DNA of 13,056 nucleotides from Bacteroidota bacterium (GTDB lineage Bacteria; Bacteroidota; Ignavibacteria; Ignavibacteriales; Ignavibacteriaceae). Both the position numbers and the translations under genes were made by a program. The notes beneath the pieces are model-generated. The model did not search any database. It was not told the origin of the DNA and worked only from the letters and a program-made list of their open reading frames with translations. This document shows positions 1 to 7,237 of this stretch, piece after piece (the first letter of the stretch is position 1; the number at the start of each line of letters is the position of its first letter). The stretch lies in the NCBI GenBank assembly GCA_023453665.1, contig JAEXTA010000140.1:1-13056 (forward strand), given 5' to 3'.

Positions 1-851
1 GTATGGCATCCTGCTGCAGCGCAACCAGTTAAAAGATAAGCATCTGCATTGGATGTGTTGAGATATTTTATATTCATTGTATGACCGCCGCCAATTCCGC
101 CGCCTACATTCGGATCTGCCATATGGCAACCGATACAACCTTCGGATTTAATTCCTGTGTTAGTTGTATGATTTGAACTACCGGTATATTGATAATCAAC
201 AAATTGATAACCACCTGTGCCTGCTAACATTTGTGCCTGTACTCCATAGTGTGGATACCATCTGCTGTTGGTAATAACAATTGTATCTGTTGGAGCTGTC
301 TTAGTTGGATCTGGTCTTGGTGATGACATTGATCTTGGTCTGTGGCATGATGCACAAAGATTACCTTTTCCATAATCAAATGTAAAATCACTGACACCGG
401 TTATTGCAGATGTTAATGTAACAGGTGCAACCGTTCTCAAAGCAAAATCTGCTGTTGAGTGAGGTGAATGACATGAAAAACATCCCGGAGGAGATGCGTT
501 AACATGTGCTGTTACCGTTCTTCCCTTCGTGTATTGAATAAATCCTTCGGTTGTATGACATTCAGCACAGGTATTTGAGTTTCTTTCAAAGTCACCGCCG
601 AAAGCATGTTTGGATAATTCCCATTGATATTTACGAGCCCAAACGTAGTAAGTCGTATCATAGTCATAATTATGACAATGTGCACAAACTATTCCTTCTT
701 TAAAGCCATCCCAGTTCACGAATGAACCACCTGGTTCACCCTGATCACCTTTATCACCTTTAGGCCCGGCCGGACCTTCGCAAGCTGCAAAGAGCCCTGC
801 AAATAGCAGAACTAACATTGCAAGCATTCCTGATTTGTAGATTGTTTTCAT
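1..851 (-). CDS. Multiheme c-type cytochrome lipoprotein with collagen-like stalk (3'-truncated by window edge)
   Basis: The visible part is 283 complete codons, with the C-terminus beyond base 1. It starts at ATG 849-851 with a GGAG ribosome binding site at 859-862, 7 nt upstream. The N-terminus is a lipoprotein signal peptide with lipobox LFAAC (Cys24), directly followed by five Gly-X-Y triplets (residues 26-40), a collagen-like stretch that may act as a stalk. Heme-attachment CXXCH motifs lie at residues 56-60, 95-99, 124-128, 166-170 and 239-243, and a CX4CH motif (C277, C282, H283) sits at the very edge, so at least six hemes are likely. It is the last visible gene of the cytochrome operon, 49 nt after the 7-heme lipoprotein. 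Expected location is the outer membrane, possibly facing outward; the role as a terminal electron-transfer protein is inferred. No known cytochrome is recognised by name. Confidence 0.88.
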   Translation of the reverse strand, partial: MKTIYKSGMLAMLVLLFAGLFAACEGPAGPKGDKGDQGEPGGSFVNWDGFKEGIVCAHCHNYDYDTTYYVWARKYQWELSKHAFGGDFERNSNTCAECHTTEGFIQYTKGRTVTAHVNASPPGCFSCHSPHSTADFALRTVAPVTLTSAITGVSDFTFDYGKGNLCASCHRPRSMSSPRPDPTKTAPTDTIVITNSRWYPHYGVQAQMLAGTGGYQFVDYQYTGSSNHTTNTGIKSEGCIGCHMADPNVGGGIGGGHTMNIKYLNTSNADAYLLTGCAAAGCH

Positions 852-900
852 GTTTTTACTCCACTGTAACTAGTTATGTTAATCGATCAATTAATTAGAG

Positions 901-1794
901 TTAATATTTTATATCGCTGCCTGATAAGTTCAATAGTCCATCCACGTGTTTAGATGGATTTGTAAAATTTAAATTTGCATTTACAACACCACCGTGACAT
1001 TGAGAACAAGTCAGAGCATTTGGATGAGTTCCGCCTTCTGAAACAGTTTTGGGTAAAGCTTTTTCTAATAATGTCGGTTTTGTAGGATCTCCATGACACG
1101 TTCCGCAAGTAGCAGTTGACGGGTCATTCCAAACCGGTTTGTTGCCTGTATTACCATTTTTAAAATTTCCATGACAGTATGTGTTGGAACATGTCTGATC
1201 TGTTAAGCTATAAGATGGATTTGGAACAAACAATGGCAATGATGCACTATAATTAGCAGTTGAAGGGTGATTGGTTGTTATAGTTGCGAGATAATTTGCC
1301 ATGATAATTTCAGCTCTGGAATCACCATCAAGATGACCGTCACTATAAACACCACCCGGCACAACGTGACACTCAGCACAAGACATGGTCTTTCCTTTTA
1401 AGTTTCCTGCAAGATGAACCTGGTGAGCACCAACACCTCTCGCAGTATTTTCAGTGTTACCGTTCAGGTCACGCGGAGGTGCTGAACTTGTTTCACTTCC
1501 GTGACAAGTTGAACAGTTCTCAGGACCATTGGTTCCACTATGACATGTTAAACATGATGGACCCGCGAAAGCACCCTGATATGAATCACCGTGACACTGT
1601 TTACAATCACTGACAATCCAGCCGTTTGCGCTAACCAGTTTGCCGTGGAATTCAGGGGAGGATGTATCAAGCACTCCCTTGTAATGAACCTTACCTGTAT
1701 CCGGTGTTTCAATGTTTGTTTCAAGTTCGCTGCAGCCTATAAAAAGAAATCCTGCAGTGAACAAAACCAAATTTATGATTATAAAATATTTCAT
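901..1794 (-). CDS. Seven-heme lipoprotein cytochrome with CX4CH...CXXCH domain
   Basis: The product is 297 aa from the ATG at 1792-1794. An in-frame ATG at 1815 is also possible and would add 7 residues; the shorter form puts lipobox LFIGC (Cys21) directly after a compact signal peptide. CXXCH motifs are at residues 64-68, 81-85, 94-98, 139-143, 230-234 and 263-267. A CX4CH motif is at C202/C207/H208, followed about 20 residues later by a CXXCH in a Trp- and Pro-containing context. This pair matches the C4xC...C2xCH domain described from Geobacter (TIGR01904/PF09698 family); the assignment is from memory of the motif. It should be a membrane-anchored, heme-rich electron-transfer protein. It lies 23 nt after the 14-heme gene in the same operon. 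Surface versus periplasmic facing cannot be decided from sequence alone. Confidence 0.9.
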   Translation of the reverse strand: MKYFIIINLVLFTAGFLFIGCSELETNIETPDTGKVHYKGVLDTSSPEFHGKLVSANGWIVSDCKQCHGDSYQGAFAGPSCLTCHSGTNGPENCSTCHGSETSSAPPRDLNGNTENTARGVGAHQVHLAGNLKGKTMSCAECHVVPGGVYSDGHLDGDSRAEIIMANYLATITTNHPSTANYSASLPLFVPNPSYSLTDQTCSNTYCHGNFKNGNTGNKPVWNDPSTATCGTCHGDPTKPTLLEKALPKTVSEGGTHPNALTCSQCHGGVVNANLNFTNPSKHVDGLLNLSGSDIKY

Positions 1795-1817
1795 TTTAAT
1801 CCCGTTAAATTTCATTT

Positions 1818-3023
1818 TCAATTTGTTCCGTGACAATATCCACAAAAGCCTACAGTTTTAAGGCTCGATGGCGATGCATTCGCATGGCAGTTATAACAGA
1901 TAGATGCTTCAGTATCGTGCCAGTCACCCATCTCACCACGCATAAAGTTTGTAGGATGAGTTTTCGGATTATTTCCTTTTATACCATCATAATCAAAGTG
2001 ACAGGAGATACATGTCGGGTCTCCGCCTTGCACGTCATGACATGAGACGCAACTTTCAATATTACGTTTAGCTAATATTGCATGTTCACCGCCGCCGCTG
2101 CCTACAAGAACAGTTTTAAAGTTTGGCAAAAGGTGAGACGCAGGAACAATTCCACCCATTGCAAAATCACCGCCTTCTGATTGATGGCATGTAGCACAGA
2201 AGTTTTCAACCTGATGACAACTCTGGCAATCGGATGTTTTGCCTCTGGCATCGATGCCGTGAACAAACCGGTAATTCAGTTCGTGTACTCTTGTTATCTG
2301 CTGCTGTTTAACTCCATCAACAAAATTTGTAGATGAATAAGGCTGATAAAAATCATCAGCAGTATTACCTTCTGTTATCATTGTGGTTCCAACGTGACAA
2401 CTTTCACAGGAATTGTTGTCGTGACACATAACACAATTCGCATCAAACGCGTTTGCTGCAAATTTATGTGACTTTGTAAAGTTTGTATTTTTATGTGACT
2501 GTGGAATCAATCCGACTGTTGACGTGTGACAGGACTCACAAGCATTTGATACAACTGTTACATCATTGTGACAGGTATAGCAGTTTTCCATAACCGGATT
2601 AGGCTGTGATGCCTGGAATCCATATGCTGCTTCTGATACTCCTTTGTGACATGATTCACAGTTCATTTTCTGGCTGGCAATATGAAAGTTATGATCAAAA
2701 CTTAAAGCAGCCGCAGTTTGAATGAGTGGTTCATAAACATTTTCATAATGACATGTACTACACTGGGTGTCATCTGATACATCGTGACATTCAACACAAC
2801 TATCGTGATCTGGCATAAGTCTGTCAGAAAGTGATTTGCTGGTTTGAACTTTTGAATGGCAGGATTCACACGAAGCAATTTCAGCATGCACCGAGTGTGA
2901 AAACTTTATAACAGCTTCATTACTTTTGGGTGCTGTGTTTGATTCACTGCTGCTGAACGCCGTGAACAACAGGAAACCTGTTGCAGCACAAAGTAATAAC
3001 AAATAAATGTATGCTAATTTCAT
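1818..3023 (-). CDS. Tetradecaheme (14 CXXCH) periplasmic c-type cytochrome
   Basis: The product is 401 aa with 14 CXXCH motifs: first Cys at residues 52, 76, 88, 122, 148, 162, 197, 206, 266, 276, 325, 338, 376 and 394. That is about one heme per 29 residues. Many extra His residues in FSHSVH- or FDHNFH-like contexts can act as distal ligands, typical of c7/c3-like bis-His multiheme proteins. Residues 3-22 are strongly hydrophobic, a signal peptide or uncleaved anchor; no lipobox is seen. The ATG lies one base after the stop of the beta-barrel gene, so the two are probably translationally coupled. By position and heme density it could fill the role of the MtrA-type cytochrome that docks in an outer-membrane porin, but MtrA has 10 hemes and no homology is claimed. 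Product type is certain; partner and path are inferred. Confidence 0.92.
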   Translation of the reverse strand: MKLAYIYLLLLCAATGFLLFTAFSSSESNTAPKSNEAVIKFSHSVHAEIASCESCHSKVQTSKSLSDRLMPDHDSCVECHDVSDDTQCSTCHYENVYEPLIQTAAALSFDHNFHIASQKMNCESCHKGVSEAAYGFQASQPNPVMENCYTCHNDVTVVSNACESCHTSTVGLIPQSHKNTNFTKSHKFAANAFDANCVMCHDNNSCESCHVGTTMITEGNTADDFYQPYSSTNFVDGVKQQQITRVHELNYRFVHGIDARGKTSDCQSCHQVENFCATCHQSEGGDFAMGGIVPASHLLPNFKTVLVGSGGGEHAILAKRNIESCVSCHDVQGGDPTCISCHFDYDGIKGNNPKTHPTNFMRGEMGDWHDTEASICYNCHANASPSSLKTVGFCGYCHGTN

Positions 3024-3024
3024 A

Positions 3025-4305
3025 TTACAATAAATTTAAGTTTGTGTTAAACCAGTAATTAACTTTAAAGAATAATCTCAGATCATTTTTATAGAGCTTG
3101 TTATCCATATACTGCCCCTGCAAATCAAAAGAAATCAATTTAAAGGGACGGAAATTTATTCCAGCTAATAAAGCAGTCAGATTGTTTTTCTCAGCATCCT
3201 CTGAAAGTTTATAACTTGTATAGGACAAACCGAGAGAAGGAGTAATCAAACCTTTCATAAGTGTGTATGCTGTGTGAAGAGATATAGCATCCATTTCACC
3301 TGCATAACCGAGATTCTTTCGATAGTTCAGGCTTCCGTAAGTTGTAACTGCGCCAACCGATATTCTCTGAGAATTGTCGTCTTTATAAGTTACGTTGGCA
3401 AATTTTCCCAGGACAGTTAAGTAATTACTGAACTTATAATCGATGCCGCCTTCAATCTCCTGTGTATTTCCATAATCGAATACTGAAAAGATAGAATTAT
3501 ATCTTATCATTGGTTCACGGTAATTGTAGTAAAGATTGATCCCTACATTTTCAATTTTTATGTACCTTGCATCAACTTCAAATCTTGAGGCCTGGTCATA
3601 ATTCATGTCGTAATCAAAGCGTGTATTTACTTCGAGCAGATTTTTTGAAAGGTAACCAAGTTCAACTGAAGCATATTCATATTTATTCGAATTATTTTCA
3701 ATCTCTACCTGAATCGGATTCATATCCGCGTCATACCTGGTTGCGGTATATTTGTATGGTTTAAAATTTTTATTCACATAACTAAAGCCGATTTGAAAAT
3801 CGGTTATAGCTGTTGTTACAAACTTTCCACCAAAGATATAATCATTTGAAATATCGTCTGTCATTTCTAGTTTTTGATAAGCCGGAACATTTCCGCCAAA
3901 ATATGCTGTAAACTTTGTAGCATCTTTTTTAAGTGAGATTGTTCCGCCGTCAAATACTCCGCCGGCAACAGAATTAAATACAGGCTGCCTTCCGAGTTTA
4001 ATAGTGGCTATGTTGAATAAATCTCTTGCTTCAAGGTAAAGATTATATAAACGCAGTCTCGGATCATCTTTCTGCTTTTCTGAAAAATCATTTTCCAGAT
4101 TCAGATTCGTTCTTATAGAAAACATATCCTGGTTGATATTCAGATTAAGCAGTTGGAATGACCGTATATGATTTGTTGATACATCAACAGAATCGAATCT
4201 TTCAAATGCATATATAGAAGATGAAAACCTCCCGTTAATGTTCTGGGAGGCTACAATTCCTGTTAAGCATAAGAAACAACTAATTATATATAGTAGTTTT
4301 TTCAT
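3025..4305 (-). CDS. Outer-membrane beta-barrel (porin-like) protein of cytochrome operon
   Basis: The product is 426 aa with an N-terminal signal peptide of about 20 residues ending near IVAS/Q. The rest alternates polar and hydrophobic residues in short strands rich in Tyr, Phe and Asn, for example LFFKVNYWF near the C-terminus, as in transmembrane beta-barrels. The mature protein has no cysteine and no heme motif; both cysteines are in the signal peptide, so the N-terminal CXXC of MtrB is absent. The ATG at 4303-4305 has only a weak GAG-type site upstream. It lies 23 nt after the tetraheme gene and one base before the 14-heme gene. This context suggests the barrel half of a porin-cytochrome conduit. 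An ordinary porin that happens to be in the operon cannot be excluded. No named family is recognised. Confidence 0.8.
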   Translation of the reverse strand: MKKLLYIISCFLCLTGIVASQNINGRFSSSIYAFERFDSVDVSTNHIRSFQLLNLNINQDMFSIRTNLNLENDFSEKQKDDPRLRLYNLYLEARDLFNIATIKLGRQPVFNSVAGGVFDGGTISLKKDATKFTAYFGGNVPAYQKLEMTDDISNDYIFGGKFVTTAITDFQIGFSYVNKNFKPYKYTATRYDADMNPIQVEIENNSNKYEYASVELGYLSKNLLEVNTRFDYDMNYDQASRFEVDARYIKIENVGINLYYNYREPMIRYNSIFSVFDYGNTQEIEGGIDYKFSNYLTVLGKFANVTYKDDNSQRISVGAVTTYGSLNYRKNLGYAGEMDAISLHTAYTLMKGLITPSLGLSYTSYKLSEDAEKNNLTALLAGINFRPFKLISFDLQGQYMDNKLYKNDLRLFFKVNYWFNTNLNLL

Positions 4306-4328
4306 GTTATGATAAACTCATTTTAAGA

Positions 4329-4871
4329 TTATTTAGTCTCAGGAACAGAGTGTTTAATTTTATCCCAAGCCTCAGTTATGTTGATTTCTTTAAATGTCGG
4401 ACTTTCAGAATTATGACAGGACACGCAAAAATTTTCCAGCTTTTCATGTACTATCAAACCTTTTGCAATTGATTCTTCTCTGCTTTTCATAACCTTCATA
4501 TCTTTGTAACCAGAACCCGCACCGTGACAGGTTTCGCATTGAACGCCGTCTTCCATTTTAAATTTTGCACCGAGAAGTGATTTATCAACATCGTGACCGC
4601 TAACGTGACATTTCAAACAAGCCTGTGTTTCAGCAGCAGGAGTTGTGTGACCCAATCCTTTTGCAATTTCATTTGCTTTTTCTGTCTGAAGTGTTTTGAA
4701 TGCCTGTGAGTGTTTGCTTTGTTTCCAAATATCGAGTTGTTTCCCCTGTTTTTCAGTTTTGTGACACATACCGCATGCATCAGCCCCTATAAATGAATTT
4801 TTGTTTTGAGCATTGATGCTCATAACAACTGCAAAGCTAAATAATACAGGTAAGAACATTTTTTTTAACAT
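4329..4871 (-). CDS. Tetraheme cytochrome c, c554-like
   Basis: The product is 180 aa from ATG 4869-4871, preceded by a clear AGGAG site (4877-4881) 5 nt upstream; this decides the start against a TTG 27 codons earlier. A signal peptide covers about residues 1-21, cleaved near SINA/Q. Four CXXCH motifs are at residues 33-37, 85-89, 112-116 and 149-153. The block WKQSKHSQAF (49-58) after the first heme is typical of the cytochrome c554 (PF13435) group, in which a Trp/Ser/His segment supplies a distal His. The expected role is a soluble periplasmic electron shuttle passing electrons from inner-membrane quinol oxidation to the outer-membrane complex encoded downstream. It is the first gene of the operon, so the promoter should lie in 4872-5407. 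Family call is good; partners are inferred. Confidence 0.9.
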   Translation of the reverse strand: MLKKMFLPVLFSFAVVMSINAQNKNSFIGADACGMCHKTEKQGKQLDIWKQSKHSQAFKTLQTEKANEIAKGLGHTTPAAETQACLKCHVSGHDVDKSLLGAKFKMEDGVQCETCHGAGSGYKDMKVMKSREESIAKGLIVHEKLENFCVSCHNSESPTFKEINITEAWDKIKHSVPETK

Positions 4872-4951
4872 AACTACTCCTGCTTGAGTGTTGAATAATT
4901 TATAATCAATAATCATTATCAGACTTTGTATGCCTGATCTTTTGTCATTCA

Positions 4952-4968
4952 AGTACGTTTTCCGTACT
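4952..4968. repeat. Inverted repeat AGTACG/CGTACT
   Basis: Perfect 6-bp arms AGTACG (4952-4957) and CGTACT (4963-4968) are separated by 5 nt. It lies about 80 nt upstream of the first cytochrome start codon, a position suited to an operator or a 5' leader hairpin. There is no T-tract typical of a terminator on the minus strand. Function is not known. Confidence 0.4.
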
Positions 4969-5003
4969 GTTTCAATAATTTAATGAGCTGTTTTTTCACT
5001 TTG

Positions 5004-5023
5004 TCTCATCCTTAAGGATGAGA
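5004..5023. promoter_or_regulatory. 20-bp perfect palindrome, candidate operator
   Basis: The sequence TCTCATCCTTAAGGATGAGA is its own reverse complement over all 20 bases. It sits 132 bp upstream of the first cytochrome start codon. It could be bound by a dimeric regulator, or fold in RNA as an 8-bp stem with a TTAA loop. On the plus strand a T6 run precedes it rather than follows it. In a minus-strand transcript the bases after the hairpin are not U-rich, so a classical terminator is unlikely. The regulator is unknown. Confidence 0.5.
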
Positions 5024-5110
5024 ACTGAAATTCAATTGCATATTTTGTGCAAAAACCAAACCATTATTGTTGTTCAATAATTCAGCAGATTATTAAACAG
5101 ATCAATTTCA

Positions 5111-5145
5111 TTACTGAGAAATTTTCGTTTTTTGCTTCTCAGTAA
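5111..5145. repeat. 10-bp inverted repeat with 15-nt loop
   Basis: TTACTGAGAA (5111-5120) and TTCTCAGTAA (5136-5145) are perfect reverse complements around a 15-nt T-rich spacer. Neither strand has a U-tract just after the stem, so it is not a standard terminator. It could be a two-site operator or an RNA hairpin. It is too short to be a mobile element by itself. Confidence 0.45.
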
Positions 5146-5407
5146 AGAGAATGTAGATTCATAAATATCAACTTTTTTATGGATTATTTTGATTTCCAGA
5201 CACATATTTTGAAGAGAATTACTTTGACAACACTGTTAAAAAAAAATTATTTACAAGTGGAAGCATTAACTGACGAAACACTATACCGAAGAGTTTTTTT
5301 TAAGTAATTTTAATCGTGTTTGTTTTAGATTTTCATAACACGAATAAAAATCTGACAGAAATTTAATTATTTATTTTAAAATGTAAATAGTTGCATATAT
5401 AAATATT

Positions 5408-7237
5408 ATGGAATCAAATCCAGAACAACATATCTTGCAGAGTGTAAAGCGGTTCAATCAACGAATTACAAGGCTGACCGAATTAAGTAAACGATTAGCC
5501 CTGATAAGGCTTTCGATTTTCCTGGTTTCGCTGATCACGTTCTTTTTCTTTTTTGCATTGTCTATTAGTAGTGGGTACTGGATCACCCTTTTCGTTTTCA
5601 TTTTTGTATTCGGAATATTGACAGGGATACAAAATAAAATTGATAGTTCGATTGCAAGGATCAAATTGTGGGTAACAATAAAGGAATCAAATATCTCCCG
5701 CCTAAATATTAATTGGCAGAATATCACTCAGCATAATAAGCTTATAACAGATAATGATCATCCATTCTTAAAAGATCTTGACATAGCGGGACATAACTCA
5801 CTTTTACACTTGATTGATAACACAATCTCAGACCAGGGATATGAATTACTCTTCAAATGGTTAAGCAATTATAATCCTGAATATGATGAGATCATTCAAA
5901 GACAAAAGTTCGTTAAAGAACTAATTTCTGAAACAAGATTCCGTGATAAGTTTCAGTTGCAGTTTATGCTTACATCCAAACATAAACTTGATGGTAACGG
6001 ACTTTACAAAAGGCTGGTTGAATCAAACTCATTTAAGTCAGTGAACTGGATTTTCAGAGTGTTATTATTTGTTGCACCTGTTAATTTTTGTCTGTTCATT
6101 TTATATCTCTTGTTTGATATACCTGCCTATTTTGCTGTGACCTCCCTTCTTTACATTGCCATACACTTCTTTAATCTAAGATATATCAGTGAGTTATTTG
6201 AGAAAGCCGAATCGTTATTCAGTGTACTAGGTAAATTCAGCAATATCTTTGAATTCATAGAAAATAACCCGACTTACAAAAGTAAAAATGTTTTAGCATT
6301 ATGTTCAGTATTCAGGAATTCCGGAACCAGACCATCAGGTGAATTTAAAAAGCTGAACAGGATATTATATGCTCTTAGTTTTCAAAAGAATCCGTTCTTT
6401 GAATTACTTCTAAACCTGCTTTTCCCCTGGGATTTTTATTTTGCGTTAAGATTTGAAAAAGTCAAAAATGAAATAAAAGATTTACTACCTGATTGGCTTG
6501 ATGTATGTTACAAACTCGATGCTCTTATCGCCCTGGCAAATTTCGGCTGGTTAAACCCCGATTACAAATTCCCTGAAATCGTTAAATCAACTTCGGAAGA
6601 TAAAGATGTATTCTCAGCCAGACTAATCGGACATCCATTAATTCCAAAGGAACAAAAAATTCTAAATGATTACAGCATTAAAAGAACCGGAGAAGTTGCA
6701 GTTATTACCGGATGCAACATGTCCGGGAAAAGTACATTCCTCAAAACACTCGGCATTAATCTGACACTCGCTTATGCCGGTGCGCCTGTAAATGCTGATG
6801 AAATGATTACCCCGGTTTTCAGACTATTCACCAGTTTAAAGATTAATGATTCTGTTACAGATGGAGTTTCTTTCTTTTATGCCGAAGTTAAAAGATTAAA
6901 ATTTTTATTAGATGAGTTGAATGCTCAAAACTCAGTACCATTATTTTTTCTTGTTGATGAAATCTTCCGCGGTACAAACAATATTGAAAGACTTACCGGC
7001 AGTAAATCATATGTCAAGGCAATTACAAATAAAAACGGCTGCGGGTTGATTTCAACTCATGATCTGGAATTAATTAAACTCGAATCAGAGCTTTCATCAG
7101 TCAGGAATTATCATTTCCGTGAAGATGTTAAGGATGGTAAAATGATTTTCGATTACAAACTCAGACCAGGTCCTTGTCCAACAACCAATGCACTCAAAAT
7201 TATGCAGATGGAGGGTCTTCCTATCAAAGTCGAATAA
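5408..7237 (+). CDS. Membrane-anchored MutS-family ATPase
   Basis: The product is 609 aa. The C-terminal third is a MutS domain V ATPase: Walker A GCNMSGKST (435-443), a Walker B segment ending in VDE (516-518) followed by RGTN (521-524), and an STHD signature (549-552) in the H-loop position. The C-terminal RPGPCPTTNA segment (586-595) is typical of MutS-like proteins. Unlike MutS or MutS2 it lacks the N-terminal mismatch-recognition domain and has no Smr domain. It carries four predicted membrane segments in two hairpins, about 33-51, 57-73, 214-235 and 239-258, with a soluble MutS core/lever-like region between and after them. Similar membrane MutS-related proteins are known in Bacteroidota but their role is not established. 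The gene has its own transcript, divergent from the cytochrome operon and convergent with the nuclease gene. Family is certain, function unknown; a mismatch-repair role should not be assumed. Confidence 0.9.
   Translation: MESNPEQHILQSVKRFNQRITRLTELSKRLALIRLSIFLVSLITFFFFFALSISSGYWITLFVFIFVFGILTGIQNKIDSSIARIKLWVTIKESNISRLNINWQNITQHNKLITDNDHPFLKDLDIAGHNSLLHLIDNTISDQGYELLFKWLSNYNPEYDEIIQRQKFVKELISETRFRDKFQLQFMLTSKHKLDGNGLYKRLVESNSFKSVNWIFRVLLFVAPVNFCLFILYLLFDIPAYFAVTSLLYIAIHFFNLRYISELFEKAESLFSVLGKFSNIFEFIENNPTYKSKNVLALCSVFRNSGTRPSGEFKKLNRILYALSFQKNPFFELLLNLLFPWDFYFALRFEKVKNEIKDLLPDWLDVCYKLDALIALANFGWLNPDYKFPEIVKSTSEDKDVFSARLIGHPLIPKEQKILNDYSIKRTGEVAVITGCNMSGKSTFLKTLGINLTLAYAGAPVNADEMITPVFRLFTSLKINDSVTDGVSFFYAEVKRLKFLLDELNAQNSVPLFFLVDEIFRGTNNIERLTGSKSYVKAITNKNGCGLISTHDLELIKLESELSSVRNYHFREDVKDGKMIFDYKLRPGPCPTTNALKIMQMEGLPIKVE

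Larger units (their letters stand above)
4872..5407. promoter_or_regulatory. Divergent intergenic region with inverted repeats
   Basis: This is 536 nt between the start codons of the minus-strand cytochrome operon and the plus-strand MutS-like gene. It is AT-rich and holds three perfect inverted repeats (4952-4968, 5004-5023, 5111-5145) plus the direct repeat TTCAATAATT at 4971-4980 and 5073-5082. The sequence TTGACA at 5224-5229 followed by an AT-rich stretch could be a plus-strand promoter, but the spacing is not decisive. A 42-codon open frame (5179-5307, plus) has no ribosome binding site. No RNA gene is recognised. Promoters for both flanking transcripts must lie here, but I cannot place them firmly. 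Confidence 0.5.

Noticed and set aside
866..897. Palindrome TAACTAGTTA and an adjacent TTAAT/ATTAA repeat between the two lipoprotein genes
   Set aside because: Short and very AT-rich, without a T-tract; could occur by chance and does not make a convincing terminator or operator.
1795..1845. TTG start 17 codons upstream for the seven-heme lipoprotein, overlapping the 14-heme gene
   Set aside because: It would bury the lipoprotein signal peptide behind 17 extra residues; ATGs at 1815 and 1794 give a proper short N-terminus.
1..3023. Repeated short GTGACA-like strings resembling a repeat or CRISPR array
   Set aside because: They are the reverse complement of Cys-His codons in CXXCH heme motifs, at irregular spacing inside open coding frames.
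4266..4277. CXXC pair in the beta-barrel protein as an MtrB-like motif
   Set aside because: Both cysteines (CFLC) lie in the signal peptide and are removed; the mature barrel has no cysteine.
4872..4952. 27-codon upstream extension of the tetraheme cytochrome from a TTG
   Set aside because: ATG 4869-4871 has a strong AGGAG site and directly begins a signal peptide; the extension does not look like a secretion signal.
5327..5353. AGATTTT/AAAATCT inverted repeat upstream of the MutS-like gene
   Set aside because: Only 7-bp arms of low complexity in AT-rich DNA; not distinguishable from chance.
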